Positions 8,750-16,058 of a DNA stretch of 64,000 nt are shown one piece after another; position 1 is the stretch's first letter; each line of letters begins with the position of its first letter. This DNA is from RHKX01 sp963743875. Lineage in GTDB: Bacteria > Actinomycetota > Thermoleophilia > Solirubrobacterales > 70-9. The stretch lies in assembly GCA_963743875.1 (NCBI GenBank), contig CAVURM010000005.1, positions 463,295 through 527,294 on the forward strand, given 5' to 3'. The notes beneath the pieces are model-generated. The model searched no databases. It was given only the letters and a program-made list of their open reading frames with translations, and was not told where the DNA came from. The translations under genes were made by a program, and so were the position numbers.

Positions 8750-8895
8750 GTCTTCTCCTTCGGAAGTCCGTGGACGGGGTGCAGATCCACCCGCGAGATT
8801 AGCGAAAGTACCTAATCCCGACCAGATTTCAGGTGAATAGGCTCAGGATCCCGCCGATCAAATTCGCCGAGACGTCATTTCCGTCCCGCGCCGGG

Positions 8896-9003
8896 CCTGA
8901 CGAGCCAGGGAGCCGCCGGATCAAGGAAGACGTGGCCGACGCGGCCGAAGGTGGCCGCGAGGCCACCGATGACGCCGAGCCCGGCGCCTCCCTGGCCGTC
9001 AGG
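8896..9003. ncRNA. structured element, unit A of a tandem pair
   Basis: The unit folds as nested helices. The outer stem pairs 8896-8912 with 8988-9003 (7 bp, small internal loop, 8 bp). An inner stem pairs 8914-8919 (CGCCGG) with 8981-8986 (CCGGCG). A large internal loop has ATCAAGGAAGACG on the 5' side and GATGACGCCGAG on the 3' side. A distal TGGCC/GGCCA stem then encloses a GCGGCC/GGCCGC hairpin through GAC and GA joints. Unit B repeats the loops but replaces the stem sequences. The strand is undetermined; the purine-rich loops favour plus. Confidence 0.65.
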
Positions 9004-9010
9004 TCAGGTA

Positions 9011-9111
9011 CTGACGAGTGCGGGGGCCGTCAGATCAAGGAAGACGAGCCGATGCGACCTTCGGTCGTGAGGCGAGGATGACGCCGAGCTGGCGCCACCC
9101 GCACTCGTCAG
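9011..9111. ncRNA. structured element, unit B of a tandem pair
   Basis: The same architecture as unit A with different stem bases. The outer stem is a perfect 14-bp pairing of 9011-9024 with 9098-9111; the inner stem runs from 9025-9033 to 9089-9096, with one bulge. The internal loops ATCAAGGAAGACG and GATGACGCCGAG are identical to unit A. A GCC/GGC stem closes over a GCGACC-TTC-GGTCGT hairpin. The 3' outer arm overlaps the nrdJ stop codon on the opposite strand, so on the minus strand the element begins at the nrdJ 3' end and could act as a 3' UTR or as a leader of the peroxiredoxin gene. Confidence 0.65.
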
Positions 9112-11963
9112 CCGCAGCCGGTGTTGTTGCCGCAGCTGGTGCACGTGTAACAGGACCCCGTCCGTTGCATCATGCCGCCGCACTGATCACAGGCGGGGCC
9201 GAGCTCGAGCTCCCGGGTCATCCGCACCGGAACGACCGGCGGGGTATCGGTCAGCGCTGCCGTGGCCGGCTGAGCCGAGCCGGGCTTCGCGGAACCGCCC
9301 GAGGCGGACACCGCGGCACCGGTCTCGGCGGTGCCGCGGTTGCCGTTCCCATTGCCGTTCCCATTCTTCGGGCCGGCGGTATCGGGGCTGAACAGGGCCT
9401 GCTGGGCGTCCTTCCGGGCTCGGACGTCCTTGGTCAGGATGCCGAGGTCCTCGTGCAGGTCGATGTCCTCGATGAACCGGCTCGCGAGCCAGCGCATGAT
9501 GTAGTCGGGCATCGACTTGGCGAACGGGATCTCCTGGTTCTTGGTCATGCCCTCCGGGTCGAAGCGCATGTAGCTGAACTTGTTGACGAGGACCTCGAGC
9601 GGCACGCCGTACTGCAGGCCGATCGAGACGGCCGTCGCGAACGCGTTCATCATCCCGCGCAGCGTCGAGCCCTCCTTGCCGATGTCGGTCAGGAAGATCT
9701 CCCCGACCGAGCCGTCCTCGTACTTGCCGGCGGTGATGTAGCCCTCCTGCCCGGCGATCGAGAACTTGTGGGTCAGCGATTGGCGCTCGGCGGGCATCCG
9801 GCGACGGACCGGGACCGGCTGCACTTCCTCGAGGACCTCGTCGGGCGTGTCCTGGGCGTCGGTGCGGAGCGCCTGCGCGGTCTTCGAGCCGTCGCGGTAG
9901 ATCGCGAGCGCCTTCAGGCCGCCCTTCCAGCCTTCGGTGTAGGCGTCGGCGATGTCGGCGACCGAGGCCGTCTCCGGCAGGTTGACCGTCTTGCTGATCG
10001 CGCCGCTGAGGAACGGTTGCGTCGCCGACATCATCTGGATGTGGCCCATGTGGCTGATCGCCCGCTCGCCGACCGCGACGTCGAACACCGGCAGGTGCCC
10101 GTCCTCGAGGCCGGGAGCGCCGACGATCGTGCCCTGGTCGTTGATGTAGGCGGTGATCTGCTCGCCGGCCTCCTCGGAGTAGCCGAGCGTCTTCAGCGCC
10201 AGCGGCACCGAGCGGTTGACGATCGTCATCGATCCACCGCCGACCAGCTCCTTGTACTTGACGAGCGAGAAGTCGGGCTCGATCCCCGTGGTGTCGCAAT
10301 CCATCAGGAAGCTGATCGTGCCGGTCGGAGCCAGAACCGTCGCCTGGGCGTTGCGGTAGCCGTGCTCGTCGCCGAGCGCGACCGCTTCGTCCCAGGAGCG
10401 CCGGGCGGCGGCCAGCAGTTCGCTATCGGCGATCTGGCCGTCGGGAATCTCGTAGGCAGCGTCACGGTGCATGCGCATCACGTTGTTGTGCGGCTCGCGG
10501 TTCTTCTCGTACTCGTCGTAGGGGCCGATTGCGGCAGCCACCTCGGCCGACTTGCGGTAGCCGCGGCCGGTCATCAGCGCGGTGATCGCGGCGGCGACCG
10601 CACGGCCGTCGTCGGAGTCGTAGGGCATCCCGTTCGACATCAGGAAGGCGCCGAGGTTGGCGTAGCCGAGTCCGAGCTGACGGAAGCGGCGCGCGTTGGC
10701 GCCGATCTCCTCGGTCGGGTAGCTCGACGGGCCGACGACGATCTCCTGGGCGAGCAGCACGATGTCGACGGTGTGTTCGAAGTCGGCGGTGTCGAAGGTG
10801 CCGTCGGGCCGGCGGAACTTCATCAGGTTGATCGAGGCCAGGTTGCAGGCCGAGTCGTCGACGTGCATGTATTCACTGCACGGATTACTGGCGTTGATCC
10901 GGCCCGACTCGGGGCAGGTGTGCCAGTCGTTGATGATCGTGTCGAACTGGACCCCCGGGTCGGCGCAGCGCCAGGCGGCCTCCGAGAGCTGATTGAGCAG
11001 GTCGCGGGCCGGCAGCGTCTTGATCGTCGAGCCGTCCTTGCGAGCCGTCAGATCCCAGTCGGAGTCGGCCTCTACGGCCTGCATGAACTCGTCGGTGATC
11101 CGCACCGAGTTGTTGGCGTTCTGGTACTGGATCGAGGTGAAGCCGTCACCGTCGATGGACATGTCGAAGCCGGCGTCGCGGAGGGCGGCGGCCTTGTCCT
11201 CCTCGCGGGCCTTGCACCAGATGAAGTCCTCGATGTCCGGATGGTCGACGTCGAGGACGACCATCTTCGCCGCGCGGCGGGTCTTGCCGCCCGACTTGAT
11301 CGTCCCCGCCCACGCGTCGGCGCCGCGCATGAACGAGACCGGGCCTGAGGCGTACCCGCCCTTGGAGAGCTGCTCGGTGGAGCCGCGGATGTTGGAGAGG
11401 TTGATCCCGGAGCCGGAGCCGCCGCGGAAGATCGTGCCCTCCTTGGTGTTCCAGGCGAGGATCGACTCCATCGTGTCCTCGACGCTGAGGATGAAGCAGG
11501 CCGAGCACTGCGGGTTCTCCTCGAAGCCGACGTTGAACCAGACGGGGGAATTGAAGGCGGCCTTCTGGTGCAACAGGATGTGCGTCAGCTCGGCCTCGAA
11601 GGCGTCTGCGTCCGCGGGCGTCGAGAAGTAACCGTGTTCACGGCCCCAGCCGGCGATCGTGCCGGAGACGCGGCCGATCATCTGCCGGACCGAGCGCTCA
11701 CGCTCAGGCGAGCCGAGCGGCCCGCGGAAGTACTTCTGGGCAACGATGTTGGTTGCGTTCTGGGACCAGGTCACGGGGAACTCGACCTCACGCTGCTCGA
11801 AGGCCGGTGCAGCGGGGTCGCCGATGATGGCGTCGCGCACCTCCCAGACGACCTCATCGAACGGATGAGTCCCCTCGGACGTGAACCGACGATCGATCGT
11901 CAGCCCTCCGTCAGCGACCTTCGCGGTCGTGTTGATCGTCGTCTCAGAAACTGCCTTCGTCAT
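9108..11963 (-). CDS. nrdJ: adenosylcobalamin-dependent (class II) ribonucleoside-diphosphate reductase
   Basis: 951 residues, the usual length. Visible landmarks are the substrate-site Cys in PQCSACFIL, FRGGSGSGINLSNIRGS, the NPCSEY motif carrying the thiyl-radical Cys region, GLGYANLGAFLM, and APTGTISFLMDCDTTGIEPDF. The C-terminus is a Gly/Asn-rich linker and a zinc-ribbon-like tail (CDQCGG, CYTCTSCG, ending TGCG) typical of NrdJ. It makes deoxyribonucleotides independently of oxygen and requires B12. The ATG follows a GGGAGAAGAGAG ribosome-binding site. I found no cobalamin riboswitch or clear NrdR box in the 315-nt leader. Confidence 0.97.
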   Translation of the reverse strand: MTKAVSETTINTTAKVADGGLTIDRRFTSEGTHPFDEVVWEVRDAIIGDPAAPAFEQREVEFPVTWSQNATNIVAQKYFRGPLGSPERERSVRQMIGRVSGTIAGWGREHGYFSTPADADAFEAELTHILLHQKAAFNSPVWFNVGFEENPQCSACFILSVEDTMESILAWNTKEGTIFRGGSGSGINLSNIRGSTEQLSKGGYASGPVSFMRGADAWAGTIKSGGKTRRAAKMVVLDVDHPDIEDFIWCKAREEDKAAALRDAGFDMSIDGDGFTSIQYQNANNSVRITDEFMQAVEADSDWDLTARKDGSTIKTLPARDLLNQLSEAAWRCADPGVQFDTIINDWHTCPESGRINASNPCSEYMHVDDSACNLASINLMKFRRPDGTFDTADFEHTVDIVLLAQEIVVGPSSYPTEEIGANARRFRQLGLGYANLGAFLMSNGMPYDSDDGRAVAAAITALMTGRGYRKSAEVAAAIGPYDEYEKNREPHNNVMRMHRDAAYEIPDGQIADSELLAAARRSWDEAVALGDEHGYRNAQATVLAPTGTISFLMDCDTTGIEPDFSLVKYKELVGGGSMTIVNRSVPLALKTLGYSEEAGEQITAYINDQGTIVGAPGLEDGHLPVFDVAVGERAISHMGHIQMMSATQPFLSGAISKTVNLPETASVADIADAYTEGWKGGLKALAIYRDGSKTAQALRTDAQDTPDEVLEEVQPVPVRRRMPAERQSLTHKFSIAGQEGYITAGKYEDGSVGEIFLTDIGKEGSTLRGMMNAFATAVSIGLQYGVPLEVLVNKFSYMRFDPEGMTKNQEIPFAKSMPDYIMRWLASRFIEDIDLHEDLGILTKDVRARKDAQQALFSPDTAGPKNGNGNGNGNRGTAETGAAVSASGGSAKPGSAQPATAALTDTPPVVPVRMTRELELGPACDQCGGMMQRTGSCYTCTSCGNNTGCG

Positions 11964-12278
11964 CTCTCTTCTCCCTCATAAAGCCTTCAAATTGGTAACG
12001 CGTGATGGTTGCGATTGAGTCGGACGTAACAAGCTCCGCGAGAACGCCACAAACGGTCGAATCGGGCTCCGCGAGGCTCCCGTAGGACCGCTCGGCCAGA
12101 TTAGGGATGGCCGACCGTGGGCCTCAGCGGCTTCTCCGCAAACCGGGCAAAACGAAGCGTTCGATGCCCGCTGCGACACCACGCATTTTACGGGGTTGGA
12201 GTGCTCGGCACCACCCCCCGTGACGTGATTTCACCTGAGCTTCACCCGGCGATTAGTCGCGAGGGGGATAATCGGTGA
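11964..12278. other. divergent intergenic region between nrdJ and the haemolysin-III-like gene
   Basis: 315 nt with AT-richer pockets near 11975-11995 and 12180-12200 that could hold promoters for the two divergent genes. A 68-codon minus-strand frame with a CPVCG motif lies inside but has no supporting context. I see no riboswitch, repeat or tRNA. Confidence 0.5.
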
Positions 12279-13154
12279 ATGACCGAGGGAATGCGCAAGG
12301 CCGCCGACGCGAGCCGCGAGCGGGCAACTGCCGCTCGCGAGGCGATGGGCGAGCGGATCGACGCCGCCAAGGAGGCCACCGCGCAGCGGATGGAGGCCAC
12401 CGGCGAACGGGTCGAAGCGGCCAAGGTCGCCACCGGCGAACGGGTCGAAGCGGCCAAGGTGGCGACCGGCGAGAAGGTCGACGCCGCCAGGGCCGCCGCG
12501 CTCGAGCTCCATCAGAAGGTCAAGCCGAAGCTGCGCGGAGTGATCCACGAATACTCCTTCCCCGTCTCACTCGTCGCCGGCGCCCTGCTCGTCTACTTCG
12601 CCTCCGGCGGCCGCGAGCGACTGGCGCTGGCGATCTACGCGATCTCGCTCTCGGCATTGCTCGGGACCAGCGCCCTCTACCACCGCGTCAACTGGAAACG
12701 CCCCACCTCGCGGATGTGGATGCGCCGCCTCGACCATTCGATGATCTTCCTGCTGATCGCCGGCACTGTGACGCCGTTCCTGGTCCTCGTCGTCGGCGGC
12801 GCACTGGCCACGGCGCTCCTGATCGCCGTCTGGGCAGGCGCTCTCGCGGGGATCTTCGTCGAGGTCGTCTGGGTCAACTCCCCCCGCTGGGTATCGGTTG
12901 CCGTATATCTGACCGTCGGCTGGATCGGCGCCATCGCCTTTCCGTCGATCGTCGCCAACGCCGGCCTCGGGGCCGGGTTGTTGATCGCTGCCGGCGGCGT
13001 CCTCTACACGATCGGCGCAGTCGTCTACGCCAAGCAGCGCCCCGACCCGAGGCCGTCCGTCTTCGGCTACCACGAGATCTTCCACGTGCTCGTCGTCGCG
13101 GCGGCGGTCGCTCACTTCACCGCGATCGCCATTTACGCCGCCCCGACGGGTTGA
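12279..13154 (+). CDS. haemolysin III/PAQR-family membrane protein with an N-terminal 11-mer repeat domain
   Basis: 291 residues. Residues about 18-73 form five successive 11-residue amphipathic units (for example ATGERVEAAKV twice, then ATGEKVDAARA), reminiscent of LEA or apolipoprotein-type helices. Residues 90-290 are the seven-helix HlyIII/PAQR core. It has the conserved Ser and His in LGTSALYHRVNW, the Asp in RRLDHSMIF, and HxxxH in GYHEIFHVLVV, a presumed zinc site. Such proteins sit in the inner membrane and are linked to lipid hydrolase-like activity. The repeat domain is an unusual addition to this family. Confidence 0.85.
   Translation: MTEGMRKAADASRERATAAREAMGERIDAAKEATAQRMEATGERVEAAKVATGERVEAAKVATGEKVDAARAAALELHQKVKPKLRGVIHEYSFPVSLVAGALLVYFASGGRERLALAIYAISLSALLGTSALYHRVNWKRPTSRMWMRRLDHSMIFLLIAGTVTPFLVLVVGGALATALLIAVWAGALAGIFVEVVWVNSPRWVSVAVYLTVGWIGAIAFPSIVANAGLGAGLLIAAGGVLYTIGAVVYAKQRPDPRPSVFGYHEIFHVLVVAAAVAHFTAIAIYAAPTG
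12396..12494 (+). repeat. 33-bp in-frame tandem repeat in the HlyIII-like gene
   Basis: Two identical 33-bp units (12396-12428 and 12429-12461) and a third diverged unit (12462-12494) each encode 11 residues of the amphipathic N-terminal helix. Nucleotide identity of the first two copies implies recent duplication, so copy number may vary between strains. Confidence 0.85.
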
Positions 13155-13834
13155 CCGCTGGCCCGGGCCTGATCCCGGCGGCCCGCCGGCTGCCGTTCGA
13201 GGTCGGCCCGATCGGTCGCGGCGAGATGCGTGCCGCGGCCCGCGTGCTCGGGGCCGCCTTCCTCGACGATCCGATCTCGACCGCGATCGGCCCGCGCCAC
13301 CGCGGCCACCGCCGGATCACCGGTCCGGTGTCGTTCATGGGCATCCTCGTCGCCTCCCAGCGTCACCGAGGCCGGGTCCGGGTGGCCCGCCACCGCGAGA
13401 CCGGTCGGGTCGCCGGCGTCAGCATCGCCTTCGAGCCGGGCGCCTGGCCGATTCCCGAGGGTGCCGTCGCCTACGAGATCGGCTGGCTGCTCATGGCCGG
13501 ACCACGGCCGCTCCGACGTGCCGTCGACTTCGATCGCAAAGTCCGCGCAGCCCACGTCGGCCACCCCCACGTGTACCTGTGGTTTCTGGCCGTGGACCCT
13601 GCCGTTCAGGGACGCGGCATCGGCAAGGCGCTGCTCGCGGACGTCCACTCCGAAGCAGCAGGCGCCGACGTCCCGACCTACCTGGAGACGGGAACGATGG
13701 CCAACGTCACCTACTACGCCTCCGTCGGCTACGAGATTCTCGGTGAGATCAACCTCTCGACCGGCGAGCCGATGTGGCTGATGGAGCGGGTAGATCGGGG
13801 TGGAGTCCCGAAGCAGCCGGCGATTGGCACGTAG
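13151..13834 (+). CDS. GNAT-family N-acetyltransferase
   Basis: About 227 residues. The acetyl-CoA-binding segment is clear: YLWFLAVDP followed by VQGRGIGKALL, and the end reads NVTYYASVGYEILGE, as in GNAT proteins of the MSMEG/RimI-like group. The likely start is a TTG overlapping the HlyIII stop as TTGA. The open frame upstream of that is a shadow of the HlyIII gene. The acceptor substrate is unknown, and a short terminator-like hairpin follows immediately. Confidence 0.8.
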   Translation: MTAGPGLIPAARRLPFEVGPIGRGEMRAAARVLGAAFLDDPISTAIGPRHRGHRRITGPVSFMGILVASQRHRGRVRVARHRETGRVAGVSIAFEPGAWPIPEGAVAYEIGWLLMAGPRPLRRAVDFDRKVRAAHVGHPHVYLWFLAVDPAVQGRGIGKALLADVHSEAAGADVPTYLETGTMANVTYYASVGYEILGEINLSTGEPMWLMERVDRGGVPKQPAIGT

Positions 13835-13852
13835 CGGCGCTGAGAGCGCCGC
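13834..13852 (+). terminator. terminator-like hairpin after the GNAT gene
   Basis: An 8-bp perfect stem (GCGGCGCT/AGCGCCGC) with a 3-nt loop starts at the last base of the GNAT stop codon. There is no T tract. Confidence 0.45.
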
Positions 13853-13906
13853 AAGCTGCCAAACGCGGGTTGATTCCAAGCGTGGAGCACTACTAGGATC
13901 GGTTGG

Positions 13907-14131
13907 ATGAGACCCGCTTCGAGGTTGTTGGTCATCCCGTTCCTCGCGCTTCTGGTTGCCGCGCCCGCCTCGGCCTCGCCGGCCACCAGGAGCGCCGACC
14001 GCCAGCTCGATCGGGCGCTCCAGAAGGTCGTCGATCAGGACGGGGGACCGCCGGGTGTGATCGCGGTCGTCCAGCGCGGACGGCACCGCGAGTTCCACAC
14101 CGCGGGCTTTCAAAGTCCTCCGCCGGGCTGA
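13907..14131 (+). pseudogene. 5' fragment of a secreted serine hydrolase (beta-lactamase/DD-peptidase family)
   Basis: 74 codons encode a clean signal peptide (LLVIPFLALLVAAPASA) followed by LDRALQKVVDQDGGPPGVIAVVQRG and FHTAGF, the opening of class C beta-lactamase-like serine hydrolases just before the usual SxxK domain. The frame then stops at 14131, so the catalytic SxxK, YxN and HxG motifs are missing. Nothing downstream continues it. It is most likely the remnant of a gene truncated by a deletion. Confidence 0.6.
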
Positions 14132-14161
14132 CGCCAAGGCCGTCTGCGCCGCGCTAGCGCG

Positions 14162-15073
14162 CTAGGCGCCAAGTTGCCGGCGTAGTTCGGCCGCAACCGC
14201 CGCGGGATCGTCGTGCACCTCCGCCCAGGTGAAGCGGATTACCCGGAAACCCCGGCTCTCGAGTTCCGCCTGCCGGCTGAGGTCGGAGGCAATCTGCGCC
14301 GCCGTGTGATGGGCGGCCCTCCCGTCCAACTCGACGATCAGCCTCGCGTCCCGCCAGAGCATGTCCGGCCGGAAGCGGCCGACCCGGGCGTTCGGCTCCG
14401 GAAGCGGAAGTCCGTAGCTCTCGCAGAGCAGGACGAACTCGCGCTCGAAGCCGTTGGCGCAGCGAGCGAGCTGCGGCAAGTGGGCAGCCATCGCAGCTCG
14501 CACGGCAGTGGTGCCGGCCCGGCCGGGCCCGAGATCGGCGTGCAACGCGGTGAGGTCGAGTGCGGCATCGAACTCGGCCCGCGCCAAGACGAGCCGCAGC
14601 GCGTTTCGGCTGAGCGCGGGCGCAGCGGCAAGCAGTGCGTCGGGCAGGGAGGCCACCGGTAGACGGCGATGCCAGGTCCGCTCCACCCGAGCGGGGTGGC
14701 GGATGCGGATGCCCGGCCTGCACCTCGAACGACCCGGCGCATCGATGTCGATGGGGTTCGGTCGACGGTTCAGCAGGCCCAGCCACCAGAGCCCGGTCAA
14801 GCCTCCGAGCGCGGAGCCGGGACCGGCGTAGAGCAGCGCGGCGGCGAGCTCACCCTCCCCGCCGAGCTCCTCTCGACCCCACGCGTAGACGCCGGGCAAG
14901 CTGGGATGCAGGCGACCGGAGCGAACCCAACTCCGGATTCTCGCCGCCGAGAATCCGGTGGCCAACAGCTGGCGTCGCGCGATCGCCCAGAACTGGCGGC
15001 TGGCCAACTCAACCGCCCGCTTCGCCGCCAATTGCTGACCACTGAGGTCATCGAATGGCAGTGACGGTCCCAT
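14162..15073 (-). CDS. AbiEi-type N-terminal domain plus DUF559 nuclease-like protein
   Basis: About 303 residues from the chosen ATG (MGPSLPF). The N-terminal segment (FWAIARRQLLATGFSAARIRSWVRSGRL, then LHPSLPGVYAWG) is the winged-helix-like AbiEi antitoxin domain. The C-terminal segment RFRPDMLWRDARLIVELDG, with a later FRVIRFTW, is the DUF559 PD-(D/E)xK-like core. This architecture is common in Actinobacteria, usually as an orphan with no toxin partner. No AbiEii-like nucleotidyltransferase neighbour is present here. Its function is unproven; possible roles are in DNA repair or defence. Confidence 0.85.
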   Translation of the reverse strand: MGPSLPFDDLSGQQLAAKRAVELASRQFWAIARRQLLATGFSAARIRSWVRSGRLHPSLPGVYAWGREELGGEGELAAALLYAGPGSALGGLTGLWWLGLLNRRPNPIDIDAPGRSRCRPGIRIRHPARVERTWHRRLPVASLPDALLAAAPALSRNALRLVLARAEFDAALDLTALHADLGPGRAGTTAVRAAMAAHLPQLARCANGFEREFVLLCESYGLPLPEPNARVGRFRPDMLWRDARLIVELDGRAAHHTAAQIASDLSRQAELESRGFRVIRFTWAEVHDDPAAVAAELRRQLGA

Positions 15074-15146
15074 CCCGGAGAGGCTGGGCCAAGGAGGGTC
15101 ACGGAGCAAGACCAACCCGTGCCGATTCTGTGCCGGAAGCGTGTCG

Positions 15147-15908
15147 TTAGGCGACGGGGTCGGCGGTCGCCACCCGAGCGCCGTGGCGCTCCTGGGCGGC
15201 GGCGATGATCGCGTCGAGCTCGTCGCGGCGACCGCCGCGAAGCAGCTCGATCGGGTCGGGATCGCCGTTGACGATCTCCTCGAAGAATGCCTTGCGGTCC
15301 TGGTAGGTGGGGAGCGTGCCCTTCGCCCAGCCGCGGACGTCGTTGAGGATCCCGGCGAGGTCGGCGTAGGACTCGCCGAACATCTCCGAGATCTCGCGCT
15401 TCATCCGCTTCGCCAGCGCGGGGGAGGCCCCGGCCGTCGAGATCGCGATCGCCAGCGGCCCGGTGCGGACGATCGCGGGCAGGATGAAGTTGCAGAGCGA
15501 GGGGACGTCGACGACGTTGACGAGCATCGCCCGCTCCTCGGCGACTTCGTAAACGGCGATGTTGACGTCGGTGTCGTCGGTCGCCGCGATCACCATGAAC
15601 TTGCCCTCCAGGTCGGCGGGCTCGAACTCCCGCCGGATCCACTCGATCGAGCCCTCGGCCGCGAGTGCCTCGACGGCGTCGCATGCATCCGGAGCGACCA
15701 GGACGACATCGCCGTCGCAGGCCAGCAGGCCCTCGATCTTCTCGAGTCCGACATCGCCGCCGCCGACGACCAGGCACTTGCGGCCGGTCAGCCTCAGGCA
15801 GGCGATGTAGAACGGCGTCTCGAGCATCCCGCGCACGCACGACTGATCGCAGATCCCTCTCCGGAACTGGCAGACGCATTCCTTGCCGGGGTAGCTCTGG
15901 GCGGGCAT
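15147..15908 (-). CDS. precorrin-2 dehydrogenase/sirohydrochlorin ferrochelatase (CysG N-domain/Met8 type)
   Basis: 253 residues. [31 protein letters not shown] is the NAD-binding opening of siroheme synthase. [54 protein letters not shown] is the diagnostic dimerisation and active-site block. It oxidises precorrin-2 and inserts iron to give siroheme for sulfite/nitrite reductase. Ahead of the domain lies a 27-residue extension with Cys11, Cys13, Cys20 and Cys24, unusual for the family. If translation instead starts at the internal MLETPF, this extension disappears. Confidence 0.9.
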
Positions 15909-16058
15909 CGGACTAGAGCGTAGGGGAGGGGGCGCGCGGGCTGCCGGGAGAGGGGTCCGATCGGGTGGATGCGCCGATCCGGTATGGGGCGGTTGCTACA
16001 GTCGCCGCCGCCTACCCCAGCTTGAATCCGGGGCCCGGACGAATCAAAGGAAACGGCA

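Noticed and set aside
9018..11348. 776-codon plus-strand frame opposite nrdJ
   Set aside because: GC-rich codon bias makes long antisense frames; nrdJ on the other strand is complete and conserved.
11976..12182. Small minus-strand frame with CPVCG in the nrdJ leader
   Set aside because: No ribosome-binding site, no recognisable domain beyond one Cys pair, and a low-complexity remainder. It could be revisited if conserved.
11964..12278. Cobalamin riboswitch or NrdR boxes before nrdJ
   Set aside because: I looked for a B12-box and paired NrdR boxes on the minus strand and saw neither.
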